From assembly GCF_004000905.1 (NCBI RefSeq), contig NZ_BIMD01000015.1:36583-100582 (forward strand): 64,000 bases of DNA, given 5' to 3'. The notes under the pieces are model-generated. The model had not been told where the DNA came from and searched no databases. It saw only the letters and a program-made list of their open reading frames with translations. The position numbers and the translations under genes are program-made. This DNA is from Paenibacillus humicus NBRC 102415. GTDB taxonomy: Bacteria; Bacillota; Bacilli; Paenibacillales; Paenibacillaceae. The first letter of the stretch is position 1; every line of letters starts with the position of its first letter. Positions 15,887 through 24,102 of the stretch are shown here, piece after piece.

Positions 15887-16465
15887 ATGTTCGCCGGACA
15901 TTTCGGATTAGCCGCAGCCGTTAAAGCCAAAACTCCTCAGGTTCCTCTTTGGACGCTCATGCTGGGCACGCAGCTGCTCGACGTGCTTTTCGTTCCCTTC
16001 CTTCTGACGGGCAAGGAAACGTTGGAGGCTGTCCCAGGCGCCGATGGTTACGGCGGCTTCATTATTCATGCGGATTATACGCACTCGCTGGTCGGCACCT
16101 TGCTCCTTGCTCTGATTGTCGGATGGCTCGCTTCCCTGAAATGGGGCCGCAGGGGCGGCTGGACGATCGGCGCCGTCGTCTTGAGCCACTGGGTGCTTGA
16201 CCTCGCCATGCACCGCGCAGACATGCCGATTTTTCCCGGAAATGCTAGAGACCTGCCGCTCCTCGGTCTCGGATTGTGGCAATGGCCGTCGATAAGCATG
16301 GCCGCCGAGCTTGCACTGGTGACTGTCGGCGCCATCCTGTATGTGCGCTCTCTGCCCGCTGCCGGCAACGCATCGATAATCCGCAGCCGCAAACTGTGGA
16401 CCGGCGCGGCCATGTGCGCTCTGCTCCTGCTCTCGCTTGCGTCGGATACGCTCGGGTGGGGCTGA
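15887..16465 (+). CDS. Integral membrane protein, possible YdjM-like metal-dependent hydrolase
   Basis: This 192-residue protein has about five hydrophobic segments. Conserved-looking polar motifs lie at membrane edges: GHFGLAAAVKAK at the N-terminus, HADYTHSLVG, SHWVLDLAMHR and LGLWQWP. Clustered His/Asp of this type occur in the YdjM/DUF457 family of inner-membrane putative hydrolases, but function is not established. The gene is coupled to the 30-residue microprotein and controlled by the tandem operator at 15724-15771. Confidence 0.7.
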   Translation: MFAGHFGLAAAVKAKTPQVPLWTLMLGTQLLDVLFVPFLLTGKETLEAVPGADGYGGFIIHADYTHSLVGTLLLALIVGWLASLKWGRRGGWTIGAVVLSHWVLDLAMHRADMPIFPGNARDLPLLGLGLWQWPSISMAAELALVTVGAILYVRSLPAAGNASIIRSRKLWTGAAMCALLLLSLASDTLGWG

Positions 16466-16570
16466 CGGGAGCAGCCTCAATGCGGTCGGCATCAAAGCCC
16501 GTATGATTCAGCCGGCTCCGCATGGTAGACTGTAATTGCCAGTCCATGCCGCCCCTCCCTTCAAGAGGGC

Positions 16571-16603
16571 AAAAAAAAGTGGACCTCCCATAAGGAAGGT
16601 CCC
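16571..16603 (-). terminator. Terminator-like hairpin oriented on the minus strand
   Basis: Read on the minus strand, GGACCTTCC/GGGAGGTCC with a short loop is followed by eight T. No minus-strand gene lies upstream of it, so it either stops antisense transcription or acts weakly on the plus strand. Confidence 0.5.
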
Positions 16604-16738
16604 AAGTATATTTATTAAAAGGGGGTCATGTCACTATCTTAACCCCTGATTGTAATAGCGGCGTGACAGGAATATTTCATTTGTGTAACAGATTCCGTTT
16701 CCCACTCCCATACAGGCAGCAAAGGAGCACCGACCCTC

Positions 16739-17635
16739 ATGACAGCCCCTGCAATATGGCTTCTGATCTCGATCGGCAGCGCGGCCGTATTCGGCTTCGC
16801 CGGCTGGTGGATGAAAGTATCCCAAATGCGCGGAGGGAGCAGCACCTCCCTCCTACTGGGATTGTACGCGACAGGAACGGCCGGCTTTCTCTTCCAATGC
16901 GTGGCGGACGGAAGCTGGACGGACGCGCTCGGCTGGAAAGCCTGGGTCGCAGGAGCGGTTGTCGGAGCCGGCTCAGCCTGGGGCAACGTCGTTTTCATGC
17001 AGGCGCTGCGCTACGGCCCGGCCAGTCTCACCTCGCCGATTACGAACCTCAACATCGTCCTTGTCGTGGCGATGTCGGTATGGATCTACGGAGAGCCGCT
17101 TGGAGGCTGGGAAGCGGCCGGAATCGTCCTGCTGCTGGCAGCGGCAGTGCTGATTGCCGTGCGCCGCTCGGAGCCGCTCTCGATCGGAGACCGGCGCTGG
17201 TTCCTGTATACGGGGGCGGCCGTCGTTCTGTTCACCTTCCGCAACGGAGGCTTGAAGGTGACGAGCGAGCTCGGCCTGCCCTCCTCCTCCGTTCTCTTGA
17301 CCGGCTACTTCCTTTCGCTGCTCTGGTTTGCGGCAGCCGCCCTCAAGGAGCGCTCCGGCCGGAAGACCGGCAGCGCAGCTCCGCAATTCTCTGCCGATGG
17401 ATGGAGCATCGGCCTCCGTCTCGGCCTGCTTGCGGGATTGTTCTCCTATGGGGGGCTCCAGCTCTATGCCTGGGCGCTCGAGACCGGCAAAGCCGGCATA
17501 GCCGCTCCCATCTTTGCGACAAACAGCCTTGTCGTGGCGGCCGGCTCGATCCTGCTGTACCGGGAACGCCTGACAAGGCTGCAATGGCTCGCCTTTGCCT
17601 GCCTCCTGGCAGGCCTCTTCGTGATCAAGCTATAA
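16739..17635 (+). CDS. EamA/DMT-family transporter
   Basis: This 298-residue protein has ten hydrophobic segments in two EamA-like halves. The typical patterns are ALRYGPASLTSPITNLN in the first half and ALETGKAGIAAPIFATNS in the second; both end near YGEPL / YRERL as in drug/metabolite transporters. AAAGGAG lies 12 bases before the ATG. Substrate unknown. It is converging with the RraB-like gene, with a gap of only 33 bp. Confidence 0.85.
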   Translation: MTAPAIWLLISIGSAAVFGFAGWWMKVSQMRGGSSTSLLLGLYATGTAGFLFQCVADGSWTDALGWKAWVAGAVVGAGSAWGNVVFMQALRYGPASLTSPITNLNIVLVVAMSVWIYGEPLGGWEAAGIVLLLAAAVLIAVRRSEPLSIGDRRWFLYTGAAVVLFTFRNGGLKVTSELGLPSSSVLLTGYFLSLLWFAAAALKERSGRKTGSAAPQFSADGWSIGLRLGLLAGLFSYGGLQLYAWALETGKAGIAAPIFATNSLVVAAGSILLYRERLTRLQWLAFACLLAGLFVIKL

Positions 17636-17668
17636 GGCAGACGGCAACTAATGCCGCCCTGCGCATCT

Positions 17669-18490
17669 TCAGCTTTTGGGACGGCAAGCGGCCGAGAACG
17701 AGCCGAGCCACTTTTTCCACCAAGCCTTGATCCGGTAAGAAGCGGTAAGCTTCATGACCGATCCCCAGCCGTCGTATTTGCCGCCGCCCGCCCCGATCAT
17801 CCGGTACAGCTCGTCGACCCGTCCGTTGACGGTCTCCAGCCTGACATCCTCGAAGCGGCTGATGACGAGAGGGTACGGGTATTCGGGCTCCGGCTCCCCG
17901 CTCTTGCCTTCTTCGATCCGGTACCCCATCGTTTCCAGCTTCATCCGCATCAGCTTGCGGCCGTCATGATCGCGGAAGAGCAGCCAATGATACACATTGC
18001 GCGGCCTCCGGATATCATCCCCCCGGTTCAGCAGCGCGTACACCATTTGGGCATTGTGGATGAACAGCTCCTCGAGCGTGTCCGGCAGCAAATACCGGTA
18101 AAACTCCCAGTCGGAATCCGGCTTGACGTAATGCATCAGCCTGCTGCCGCTTCTTGACGACAACAGCTTCTGCAGCGGCTCCAGCGACGCTCCGCTCTCC
18201 ATGTAATAATAATATTCAAGCCTTCTCGGCGTATTGATGCGTCCGATATAGACGGAATTCCCTCCCGCTTGCACGGCCTCTTCCAGCTCATGCTCCATCC
18301 TCTCCAGCTCGGATATCATGCTTTCCTTGTTCTTATGCCGGCTGCGGATGGAGTAGAGGTTGATTGTGATCGACAACAGCTGGTTCAAGCCCGGCGGGTG
18401 CGCATCCTGTTTCCAGGCGCAATTGACAAGGATCCTCATCAATTCCTTGTCCTCGGATTGGCGTTCGAAAAAGCCCCAGTCGTCTGCCAT
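17669..18490 (-). CDS. DUF695 / RraB-domain protein
   Basis: This cytoplasmic protein of 273 residues has two parts. The N-terminal region (about 1-140, starting MADDWGFFERQ) resembles DUF695. The C-terminal region (about 155-245) has GRKLMRMKLETMGYRIEE and YPLVISRFEDVRLETVN, the pattern of the RraB (regulator of RNase E B) domain. RraB inhibits RNase E in enteric bacteria. The function in a Gram-positive host that usually uses RNase Y is not known. GAGGTG precedes the ATG. Confidence 0.75.
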   Translation of the reverse strand: MADDWGFFERQSEDKELMRILVNCAWKQDAHPPGLNQLLSITINLYSIRSRHKNKESMISELERMEHELEEAVQAGGNSVYIGRINTPRRLEYYYYMESGASLEPLQKLLSSRSGSRLMHYVKPDSDWEFYRYLLPDTLEELFIHNAQMVYALLNRGDDIRRPRNVYHWLLFRDHDGRKLMRMKLETMGYRIEEGKSGEPEPEYPYPLVISRFEDVRLETVNGRVDELYRMIGAGGGKYDGWGSVMKLTASYRIKAWWKKWLGSFSAACRPKS

Positions 18491-18711
18491 CGCCGCACCT
18501 CGCTTTCTGACGGTTCACCCCCGTCAAATGTCTGTCTATTATACAGGACCGCTTCGGTCCGGCAAATCGTTTTTTTGTCCGTTCTAGTCCAAAGACGCAG
18601 CGGAGCTGGAAAAGTTGCGGGGTTCATCCGGCATTTCAGGACAAAAAAGCCTCTTCCTGCCAGCGCCAGCGTAACCGGCTGCCGGACAAGAAGAGGCCAT
18701 TCGGATGATGA

Positions 18712-19110
18712 TCAGCTCAAGATGGCGTCGATGGAATAGGCTCCTGCGCCGGTGAATGCGACAGCCAGCGCGATCGCGATGAGAATGAGATTGTACTCGT
18801 AGCCGTTGGACGTCGCCCAGATGCCGTTCGCTCCGTGAACCTTCGCGATCGCGACAAGCATCGGGATAATGATCAGCGCCGCGGCGATCCACACCCATAG
18901 ACCAAGCGCCAGCAGCAGCCCTCCCAGCAGCTCCGAGAGCCCCGCCAGCACCGCCATCAGCACGCCGGGCTTGGCGCCGAGCGACTCCAGCCAGCCTGCC
19001 GTCCCCTTGATTCCGTAGCCTCCGAACCAGCCGAACAGCTTCTGCGTGCCATGCGCCGCGAACAGCAGCCCCGCTACAACCCTTAAGATAAGAATGCCCG
19101 TATCGAACAT
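18712..19110 (-). CDS. DoxX-family membrane protein (CatD/MhqP-like)
   Basis: This 132-residue protein has four hydrophobic segments; LRVVAGLLFAAHGTQKLFGWFGGYG is not quoted in full but its core AAHGTQKLFGWFGG is the DoxX signature. The start at 19110 (MFDTGILILRVV) follows GAGGCGGGG and matches the family. The gene is divergent from an HxlR regulator that resembles YodB/CatR. In Bacillus subtilis that regulator family controls a DoxX protein (CatD) and a dioxygenase in quinone and thiol stress, so a role in quinone detoxification is a reasonable inference. No dioxygenase gene is adjacent here. Confidence 0.85.
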   Translation of the reverse strand: MFDTGILILRVVAGLLFAAHGTQKLFGWFGGYGIKGTAGWLESLGAKPGVLMAVLAGLSELLGGLLLALGLWVWIAAALIIIPMLVAIAKVHGANGIWATSNGYEYNLILIAIALAVAFTGAGAYSIDAILS

Positions 19111-19227
19111 ATTGAACCCCGCCTCTTCATAGAATGTATTCGTCTGTTGCTTGACTGGACTTATCATAAAACATTAACTAACTTTAGTCAAGTTAATATA
19201 TTAAATTAATTAGTTCAGGGACAGTCG

Positions 19228-19257
19228 CTTACATTTCCTTAGTTTATATGGTACAAT
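19228..19257 (+). promoter_or_regulatory. Probable promoter of the HxlR gene
   Basis: CTTACA and TACAAT are separated by 18 bp. The neighbouring AT-rich dyad TTAATATATTAA, between the divergent genes, could be part of the regulator binding region. Confidence 0.5.
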
Positions 19258-19282
19258 GGGTGCACAAGAAGGAGTGATAAGA

Positions 19283-19591
19283 ATGGACTACTCCACCATG
19301 TGTCCCAAGTACGAAGCCGCTATCGAGCTGCTTGGGAAAAAGTGGACGGGCCTTATCATCCGGGTGCTGCTCGGCGGGCCCAAGCGGTTTAAGGAAATCA
19401 AGGAACAAATTCCGGAGATGAGCGACAAGATGCTGACCGATCGGATGAAGGAACTCGAACAGGCGCAAATCGTGAACCGCAAGGTTTATCCGGAGATGCC
19501 TGTACGGATTGAATATGAGCTGACCGACAAGGGACATCATCTGCAGCCTGTCATCGAGTCCATTCAGGACTGGGGAGAGCATTGGATGTAG
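19283..19591 (+). CDS. HxlR-family redox regulator, YodB/CatR-like
   Basis: This 102-residue winged-helix regulator starts at the ATG preceded by AAGGAGTG (MDYSTMCPKYEAAIELLGKK). The single conserved cysteine, C7 in TMCPK, matches the redox-sensing Cys6 of Bacillus YodB and CatR, which form disulfides or S-adducts with quinones and diamide. The motifs GGPKRFKEI and MLTDRMKELE are also shared. Being divergent to a DoxX gene reproduces the Bacillus regulator/CatD relationship. Predicted: a repressor of the doxX gene and of itself, relieved by electrophiles. Confidence 0.85.
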   Translation: MDYSTMCPKYEAAIELLGKKWTGLIIRVLLGGPKRFKEIKEQIPEMSDKMLTDRMKELEQAQIVNRKVYPEMPVRIEYELTDKGHHLQPVIESIQDWGEHWM

Positions 19592-19607
19592 CGTTCCGAG
19601 CCATCTG

Positions 19608-19630
19608 GCCGCCCGACGGGCGGCTTTTTT
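19608..19630 (+). terminator. Terminator after the HxlR gene
   Basis: GCCGCCCG/CGGGCGGC forms a tight stem followed by six T. Confidence 0.9.
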
Positions 19631-19741
19631 GCTGTTTCGGGCTCCATCCCCATCTCCTCTAGTTCCGCTCGATGGTGGAAATCCGTACCTGCGGGAGCTT
19701 ATACTAGAATGGACATCAATAGCGGACAGTGAGGGTGAGGC

Positions 19742-20653
19742 ATGGATACGATCAAGCAGGCATACCGGGACTTGGGACTGCCCGACAACGCTTCCAAGGA
19801 AGAAGTCGAGAAAAAATACTCCTTGCTGCTGCGCAGGGCCCGCAGCCAGCAAGGCCGCGGCGGGGACGGCGAAGCGGCAGGATCTCCGAGCCTCGAGACG
19901 ATCAATGCGGCGTACCGGACGATCCTGGAGCACGAGGAAACGGCGGCGCGGGAAGAGTACAACAAGAAGGCGTACGGAAAATACAAGGGAATGGCGGGAT
20001 CCGCGCAAAAGGTGGACCACTTCTTCAGCTATTATAAGTTTCACTTGCTGGGCGCGATCGTGCTGATCGCCGCCGTCGTGTACGGCATCAACGCTTACCT
20101 GAACCATAAGGAGGAGCAGGCCGAGCTGGCCAAGCTTCCTCCGGCCGCCCTGGCTCTCTCCTATTTCGGCGAATTCGGCTCGCCAGCCGGAAGCGACGTG
20201 ACGACAGCCGAGCAGCAGCTTGTGAGCCGGTTCCCGGATTGGAAGCGAGTGATCGTCCATCTCACCTACGTACCGGCCGATCCCATGTCCGGGCAGGACA
20301 TGGCCATGGTCCAGAAGAGCGTTCTCGATCTCATCACGAACAAGGACGACGTCTACTTGATGGATCGCGCCAGCTTCGACAAGCTGGCTTCCCAGAACGC
20401 CCTTCTCCCTCTGGAGACCCATAAGGATGCGCTCGGCTCCGAATACAACGACGCCCATGCCTTGAGCGCGGCTGCACAGGATACTCCGAACGAGCAGCAT
20501 GTGTACGGCCTCGATGTCACGGACAGCCCTCTCGTCAAAAGCATGGGCCTGGAGGGCGGCCGCTTCATAGCCGGCATCCGCAGCGATACGACCAGGCTGG
20601 ACAATTCCTTGCAGTTCATCCGGGCTGCCTTGTCGGATACTTCCGCTCCTTAG
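19742..20653 (+). CDS. Membrane protein with a degenerate J domain
   Basis: This 303-residue protein starts with a J-domain-like fold (MDTIKQAYRDLGLPDNASKE, EVEKKYSLLLRRARSQQ, INAAYRTILEHEE), but the HPD tripeptide needed to stimulate DnaK is absent: the helix II-III junction reads LRRARSQQGRGGDG. One transmembrane segment follows (about 100-118, LLGAIVLIAAVVYGI), then an extracytoplasmic domain of about 180 residues that resembles no family known to me. It may be a membrane-anchored scaffold rather than a co-chaperone. It lies between two terminators and is monocistronic. Confidence 0.75.
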   Translation: MDTIKQAYRDLGLPDNASKEEVEKKYSLLLRRARSQQGRGGDGEAAGSPSLETINAAYRTILEHEETAAREEYNKKAYGKYKGMAGSAQKVDHFFSYYKFHLLGAIVLIAAVVYGINAYLNHKEEQAELAKLPPAALALSYFGEFGSPAGSDVTTAEQQLVSRFPDWKRVIVHLTYVPADPMSGQDMAMVQKSVLDLITNKDDVYLMDRASFDKLASQNALLPLETHKDALGSEYNDAHALSAAAQDTPNEQHVYGLDVTDSPLVKSMGLEGGRFIAGIRSDTTRLDNSLQFIRAALSDTSAP

Positions 20654-20694
20654 CCCTTCCTCCAACACCTGCAAATCCGATTGCGGGATCAGCC

Positions 20695-20732
20695 AAGCGG
20701 CCCTTCCTCTACAGGAAAGGGCCGCTTGTTTC
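20695..20732 (+). terminator. Terminator after the J-like membrane gene
   Basis: AAGCGGCCCTTCC/GGAAAGGGCCGCTT forms a long stem followed by a short T-rich run. Confidence 0.8.
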
Positions 20733-20760
20733 ATCTTTTGAACCGATCGGGTATGCATGG

Positions 20761-20789
20761 TTGACAGCTTCATTTAAATTGCATACAAT
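20761..20789 (+). promoter_or_regulatory. Strong sigma-A promoter of the glutathione peroxidase gene
   Basis: TTGACA and TACAAT are separated by 17 bp, close to the full consensus. Confidence 0.85.
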
Positions 20790-20825
20790 CTAATTAGAGT
20801 GAGAAGATGGATGGAGGCGATACCG

Positions 20826-21320
20826 ATGTCTATTTATGATATTGAAGTCGAGACGGCGCGCGGCGCCAAGGAGACGCTGGAGCGGTACAGAGGCCAAGTG
20901 ATGCTGATCGTCAATACGGCGACCAAGTGCGGCCTGGCGCCTCAGTTCGACGGGCTGGAGAAGCTTCATCAGACATACGGGGACAAGGGCCTGGCCGTTC
21001 TCGGCTTTCCATGCGGACAGTTCGCCAACCAGGAACCCGGCGACAACGGCCAGATCCAGGAAGCATGCAAGATCAACTTCGGCGTCACGTTTCCGCTGTT
21101 CGCCAAAGTCGACGTCAACGGGAGCGGCGCCCATCCTCTCTTCCGTTATCTGACCGAGAACGCCAGAGGCTTCCTCGGCTCCAAGGCGATCAAGTGGAAT
21201 TTCACCAAGTTCCTGGTCGACCAGGAAGGCCGCATCGTCAAGCGCTTCGCGCCGACCGACAAGCCGGAGAAGATCGAGAGCCATATCGCCAAGCTTCTCG
21301 GTGCGCCGGCTCCCGTATAA
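20826..21320 (+). CDS. Glutathione peroxidase-like thiol peroxidase
   Basis: This 164-residue protein belongs to the GPx family (Bacillus BsaA-like). The peroxidatic residue is Cys (C35 in NTATKCGLAPQF), not selenocysteine. The Gln partner Q65 in GFPCGQFANQEPG and the Trp/Asn of KWNFTKFLVD complete the catalytic site. Such bacterial enzymes usually reduce peroxides with thioredoxin or a low-molecular-weight thiol. The start at 20826 follows ATGGAGGCG; an earlier in-frame ATG lacks a site. It is monocistronic. Confidence 0.92.
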   Translation: MSIYDIEVETARGAKETLERYRGQVMLIVNTATKCGLAPQFDGLEKLHQTYGDKGLAVLGFPCGQFANQEPGDNGQIQEACKINFGVTFPLFAKVDVNGSGAHPLFRYLTENARGFLGSKAIKWNFTKFLVDQEGRIVKRFAPTDKPEKIESHIAKLLGAPAPV

Positions 21321-21486
21321 GCGCCTCTGCCCAGAACCTAGCATGAGCCGGATGGAAATACGCGGCTCCGCGCATGAACGAAAAACCCGCAGGAACAGAA
21401 CCGGTACCGGCAAGCTCCGGAACCAGGCCGGCGACGAAAAGCTTTAAAGCAAACCGACCCGCTCTTGACCAGACAGGAAAGAACAA

Positions 21487-21521
21487 AAAGACCCCGTACC
21501 GGCGACCGGTACGGGGTCTTT
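21487..21521. terminator. Bidirectional terminator between gpx and sdhB
   Basis: AAAGACCCCGTACCGG and its exact complement form a 16-bp stem with a 3-base loop. A-rich and T-rich flanks allow action in both directions; it ends the sdhCAB transcript. Confidence 0.9.
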
Positions 21522-21536
21522 CGTATTGCGGGGCGA

Positions 21537-22307
21537 TTACACGCCCAGGAAGTTTTTGAACAGCTGCACCGTCGTGTCGCGGTTGATCGCGGCGATCGAC
21601 GTCGTAAGCGGAATGCCCTTCGGACAGGACCGCACGCAGTTCTGCGAGTTGCCGCAGCCTTCGATGCCGCCGTCGTCCATCAGCGTCTCCAGACGCTCGG
21701 CTTTGTTCATCTCGCCCGTAGGATGGGCGTTGAACAGGCGAACCTGGGAAATCGCCGCCGGTCCGATGAAGCTGGAACGGTCGTTGACGTTCGGGCAAGC
21801 CTCGAGGCAGACGCCGCAAGTCATGCACTTGGACAGCTCGTAAGCCCATTGGCGCTTCGTCTCGGCCATCCGTGGTCCCGGACCGAGATCGTAGGTGCCG
21901 TCGATCGGAATCCATGCCTTGACGCGCTTGAGGGCATTGAACATGCGCTCGCGGTTGATGACGAGGTCGCGCACGACCGGGAACGTGCTCATCGGAGCGA
22001 CGCGTACCGGCTGCTCCAGCTTGTCGACCAAGGCGCTGCACGCCTGGCGCGGCTTGCCGTTGATGACCATGGAGCAGGCTCCGCATACTTCCTCGAGGCA
22101 GTTCGACTCCCAGCATACCGGAGTCGTGGACGCGCCGTCGGCTTTTACCGGGTTGCGCTGGATTTCCATCAGGGCGCTGATGACGTTCATGTTCGGGCGG
22201 TACGGAACCTCAAACTCTTCGGTATAAGGAGCCGCATCCGGCGAATCTTGACGGGTAATAATGAACTTGACCATTTTACCGGTCTTGGTAGCTGTTTCGG
22301 TTGCCAT
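21537..22307 (-). CDS. sdhB: Succinate dehydrogenase iron-sulfur subunit, SdhB
   Basis: SdhB transfers electrons from the flavoprotein to the membrane quinone site. The 256-residue protein shows the three iron-sulfur sites: the plant-ferredoxin-type cluster (CWESNCLEEVCGACSMVING), CMTCGVCLEACP for the 4Fe-4S cluster, and CGNSQNC...CPKGIPL for the 3Fe-4S cluster. It is the last gene of sdhCAB, 18 bp after sdhA, and is followed by a strong terminator. It uses menaquinone in this kind of organism, in agreement with mqnC in the same window. Confidence 0.96.
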   Translation of the reverse strand: MATETATKTGKMVKFIITRQDSPDAAPYTEEFEVPYRPNMNVISALMEIQRNPVKADGASTTPVCWESNCLEEVCGACSMVINGKPRQACSALVDKLEQPVRVAPMSTFPVVRDLVINRERMFNALKRVKAWIPIDGTYDLGPGPRMAETKRQWAYELSKCMTCGVCLEACPNVNDRSSFIGPAAISQVRLFNAHPTGEMNKAERLETLMDDGGIEGCGNSQNCVRSCPKGIPLTTSIAAINRDTTVQLFKNFLGV

Positions 22308-22325
22308 TGTCGTTCTCCCTCCTCC

Positions 22326-24074
22326 TTAGTGCTTGTTGCTCGAGTAGTCGCGCTTGCGCGGCGTAATGAGCGAAGTGTCGACTTCCTCGTACGAAATTTC
22401 CGGGCCTTCCGGCGTGAATTTCGCGATGGTCGTCTTCAGGAACTTCTCGTCGTCCCGTTCCGGGAACTCCGGCTTGTAGTGCGCGCCGCGGCTCTCGTCG
22501 CGGAGCAGCGCGCCCTTGGTCATCGCCTCGGACAGCTCCAGCATGTTCCACAGCTGGCGGGTGAAGGCGACGCCGGCGTTGTTCCAGCGGGCCGTATCGT
22601 TGATGTTGATGTTGGTGTAGCGCTGCTTGAGCTCCTTGATCTTCTGGATCGTCTGCTCCAGACGGTCGTTGTAGCGGACGACGGTCATGTTGTTCGTCAT
22701 CCACTCGCCGAGCTCCTTGGCCAGCACGTAGGCGTTCTCCGTGCCGTCCATCTTGAGGATGGACTCGTACTTGTCCGTGCGCAGCTTCACTTCGCGGTCG
22801 AAGATGCTGGAAGACACGTCTTCCGCGGACTTTTTAAGTCCTTTGATATATTCCACAGCCTTAGGTCCCGTCACCATGCCGCCGAAAATGGCGGACAGCA
22901 GGGAGTTCGCGCCGAGACGGTTCGCTCCATGGTACTGGTACTCGCATTCGCCGCAGGCGAACAGGCCCGGGATGTTGGTCATCTGGTTGTAGTCGACCCA
23001 CATGCCGCCCATCGAATAGTGGACCGCCGGGAAGATCTTCATCGGCAGCTTGCGCGGATCGTCGCCGACGAACTTCTCGTAGATCTCGATGATGCCGCCG
23101 AGCTTGACGTCGAGCTCCTTGGGATCCTTATGGGAAAGATCGAGGTAGACCATGTTCTCGCCGTTGATGCCGAGCTTCTGGTCGACGCATACGGAGAAGA
23201 TCTCGCGGGTCGCGATGTCGCGCGGCACGAGGTTGCCGTAAGCCGGGTATTTCTCCTCGAGGAAGTACCAAGGCTTGCCGTCCTTGTACGTCCAGATGCG
23301 TCCGCCTTCGCCGCGCGCCGATTCGGACATGAGACGGTTTTTGTCGTCGCCCGGAATGGCCGTCGGGTGGATCTGGATCATCTCGCCGTTGGCGTAGTGG
23401 ACGCCTTGCTGGTACACCGCGCTGGCTGCCGTGCCCGTATTGATGACCGAGTTGGTCGTCTTGCCGAAAATGATGCCGGGGCCGCCTGTCGCCAGAATGA
23501 CCGCGTCGGCGCGGAAGGAATGGACCTCCATCGTGCGCAGGTCCTGGCCGGTGATGCCGCGGCAGACGCCGTCCTCGTCCACGACCGCTCCCATGAACTC
23601 GAAATGCTCATGCTTGCTGACGAGGCCGGCGGCCTCCCAGCGGCGTACTTGCTCGTCCAGCGCGTACAGCAGCTGCTGGCCCGTCGTCGCGCCGGCGAAC
23701 GCCGTGCGGTGGTACTGCGTGCCGCCGAAGCGGCGGAAGTCCAGCAGGCCTTCCGGCGTGCGGCTGAACATGACGCCCATCCGGTCCATCAGGTGGATGA
23801 TGCCGGGGGCCGCTTCGCACATCGCCTTGACAGGCGGCTGGTTGGCGAGGAAGTCGCCTCCGTAGACGGTATCGTCGAAGTGCTCCCATGGGGAGTCCCC
23901 TTCGCCCTTTGTATTGACGGCGCCGTTGATGCCGCCCTGCGCGCACACGGAGTGGGAGCGCTTGACCGGCACGAGCGAGAACAGGTTGACGTGCACGCCC
24001 GCCTCGGCCGCCTTGATTGTAGCCATCAGGCCGGCGAGTCCGCCGCCGACGACGATAATGTTGTTTTTAGCCAT
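22326..24074 (-). CDS. sdhA: Succinate dehydrogenase flavoprotein subunit, SdhA
   Basis: This 582-residue FAD subunit oxidises succinate to fumarate in the TCA cycle. The N-terminal dinucleotide fold is IIVVGGGLAGLMATIKAAEAG by family but is not quoted beyond its core VVGGGLAGL. The covalent-FAD histidine lies in RSHSVCAQGGINGA. The substrate-site motif HPTAIPG and the C-terminal capping region are present. The start at 24074 follows GGAGGACC; an in-frame extension upstream runs through the sdhC end and is not used. It is the middle gene of sdhCAB. Confidence 0.96.
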   Translation of the reverse strand: MAKNNIIVVGGGLAGLMATIKAAEAGVHVNLFSLVPVKRSHSVCAQGGINGAVNTKGEGDSPWEHFDDTVYGGDFLANQPPVKAMCEAAPGIIHLMDRMGVMFSRTPEGLLDFRRFGGTQYHRTAFAGATTGQQLLYALDEQVRRWEAAGLVSKHEHFEFMGAVVDEDGVCRGITGQDLRTMEVHSFRADAVILATGGPGIIFGKTTNSVINTGTAASAVYQQGVHYANGEMIQIHPTAIPGDDKNRLMSESARGEGGRIWTYKDGKPWYFLEEKYPAYGNLVPRDIATREIFSVCVDQKLGINGENMVYLDLSHKDPKELDVKLGGIIEIYEKFVGDDPRKLPMKIFPAVHYSMGGMWVDYNQMTNIPGLFACGECEYQYHGANRLGANSLLSAIFGGMVTGPKAVEYIKGLKKSAEDVSSSIFDREVKLRTDKYESILKMDGTENAYVLAKELGEWMTNNMTVVRYNDRLEQTIQKIKELKQRYTNININDTARWNNAGVAFTRQLWNMLELSEAMTKGALLRDESRGAHYKPEFPERDDEKFLKTTIAKFTPEGPEISYEEVDTSLITPRKRDYSSNKH

Positions 24075-24102
24075 GACTTTGAGGTCCTCCTTGTCTATCG
24101 TA

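Noticed and set aside
19244..20773. 509-codon minus-strand frame across the HxlR and J-like genes
   Set aside because: It spans two genes and two terminators on the other strand and has no start site.
21374..21559. 61-codon plus-strand frame between gpx and sdhB
   Set aside because: No binding site, and it runs through the bidirectional terminator.
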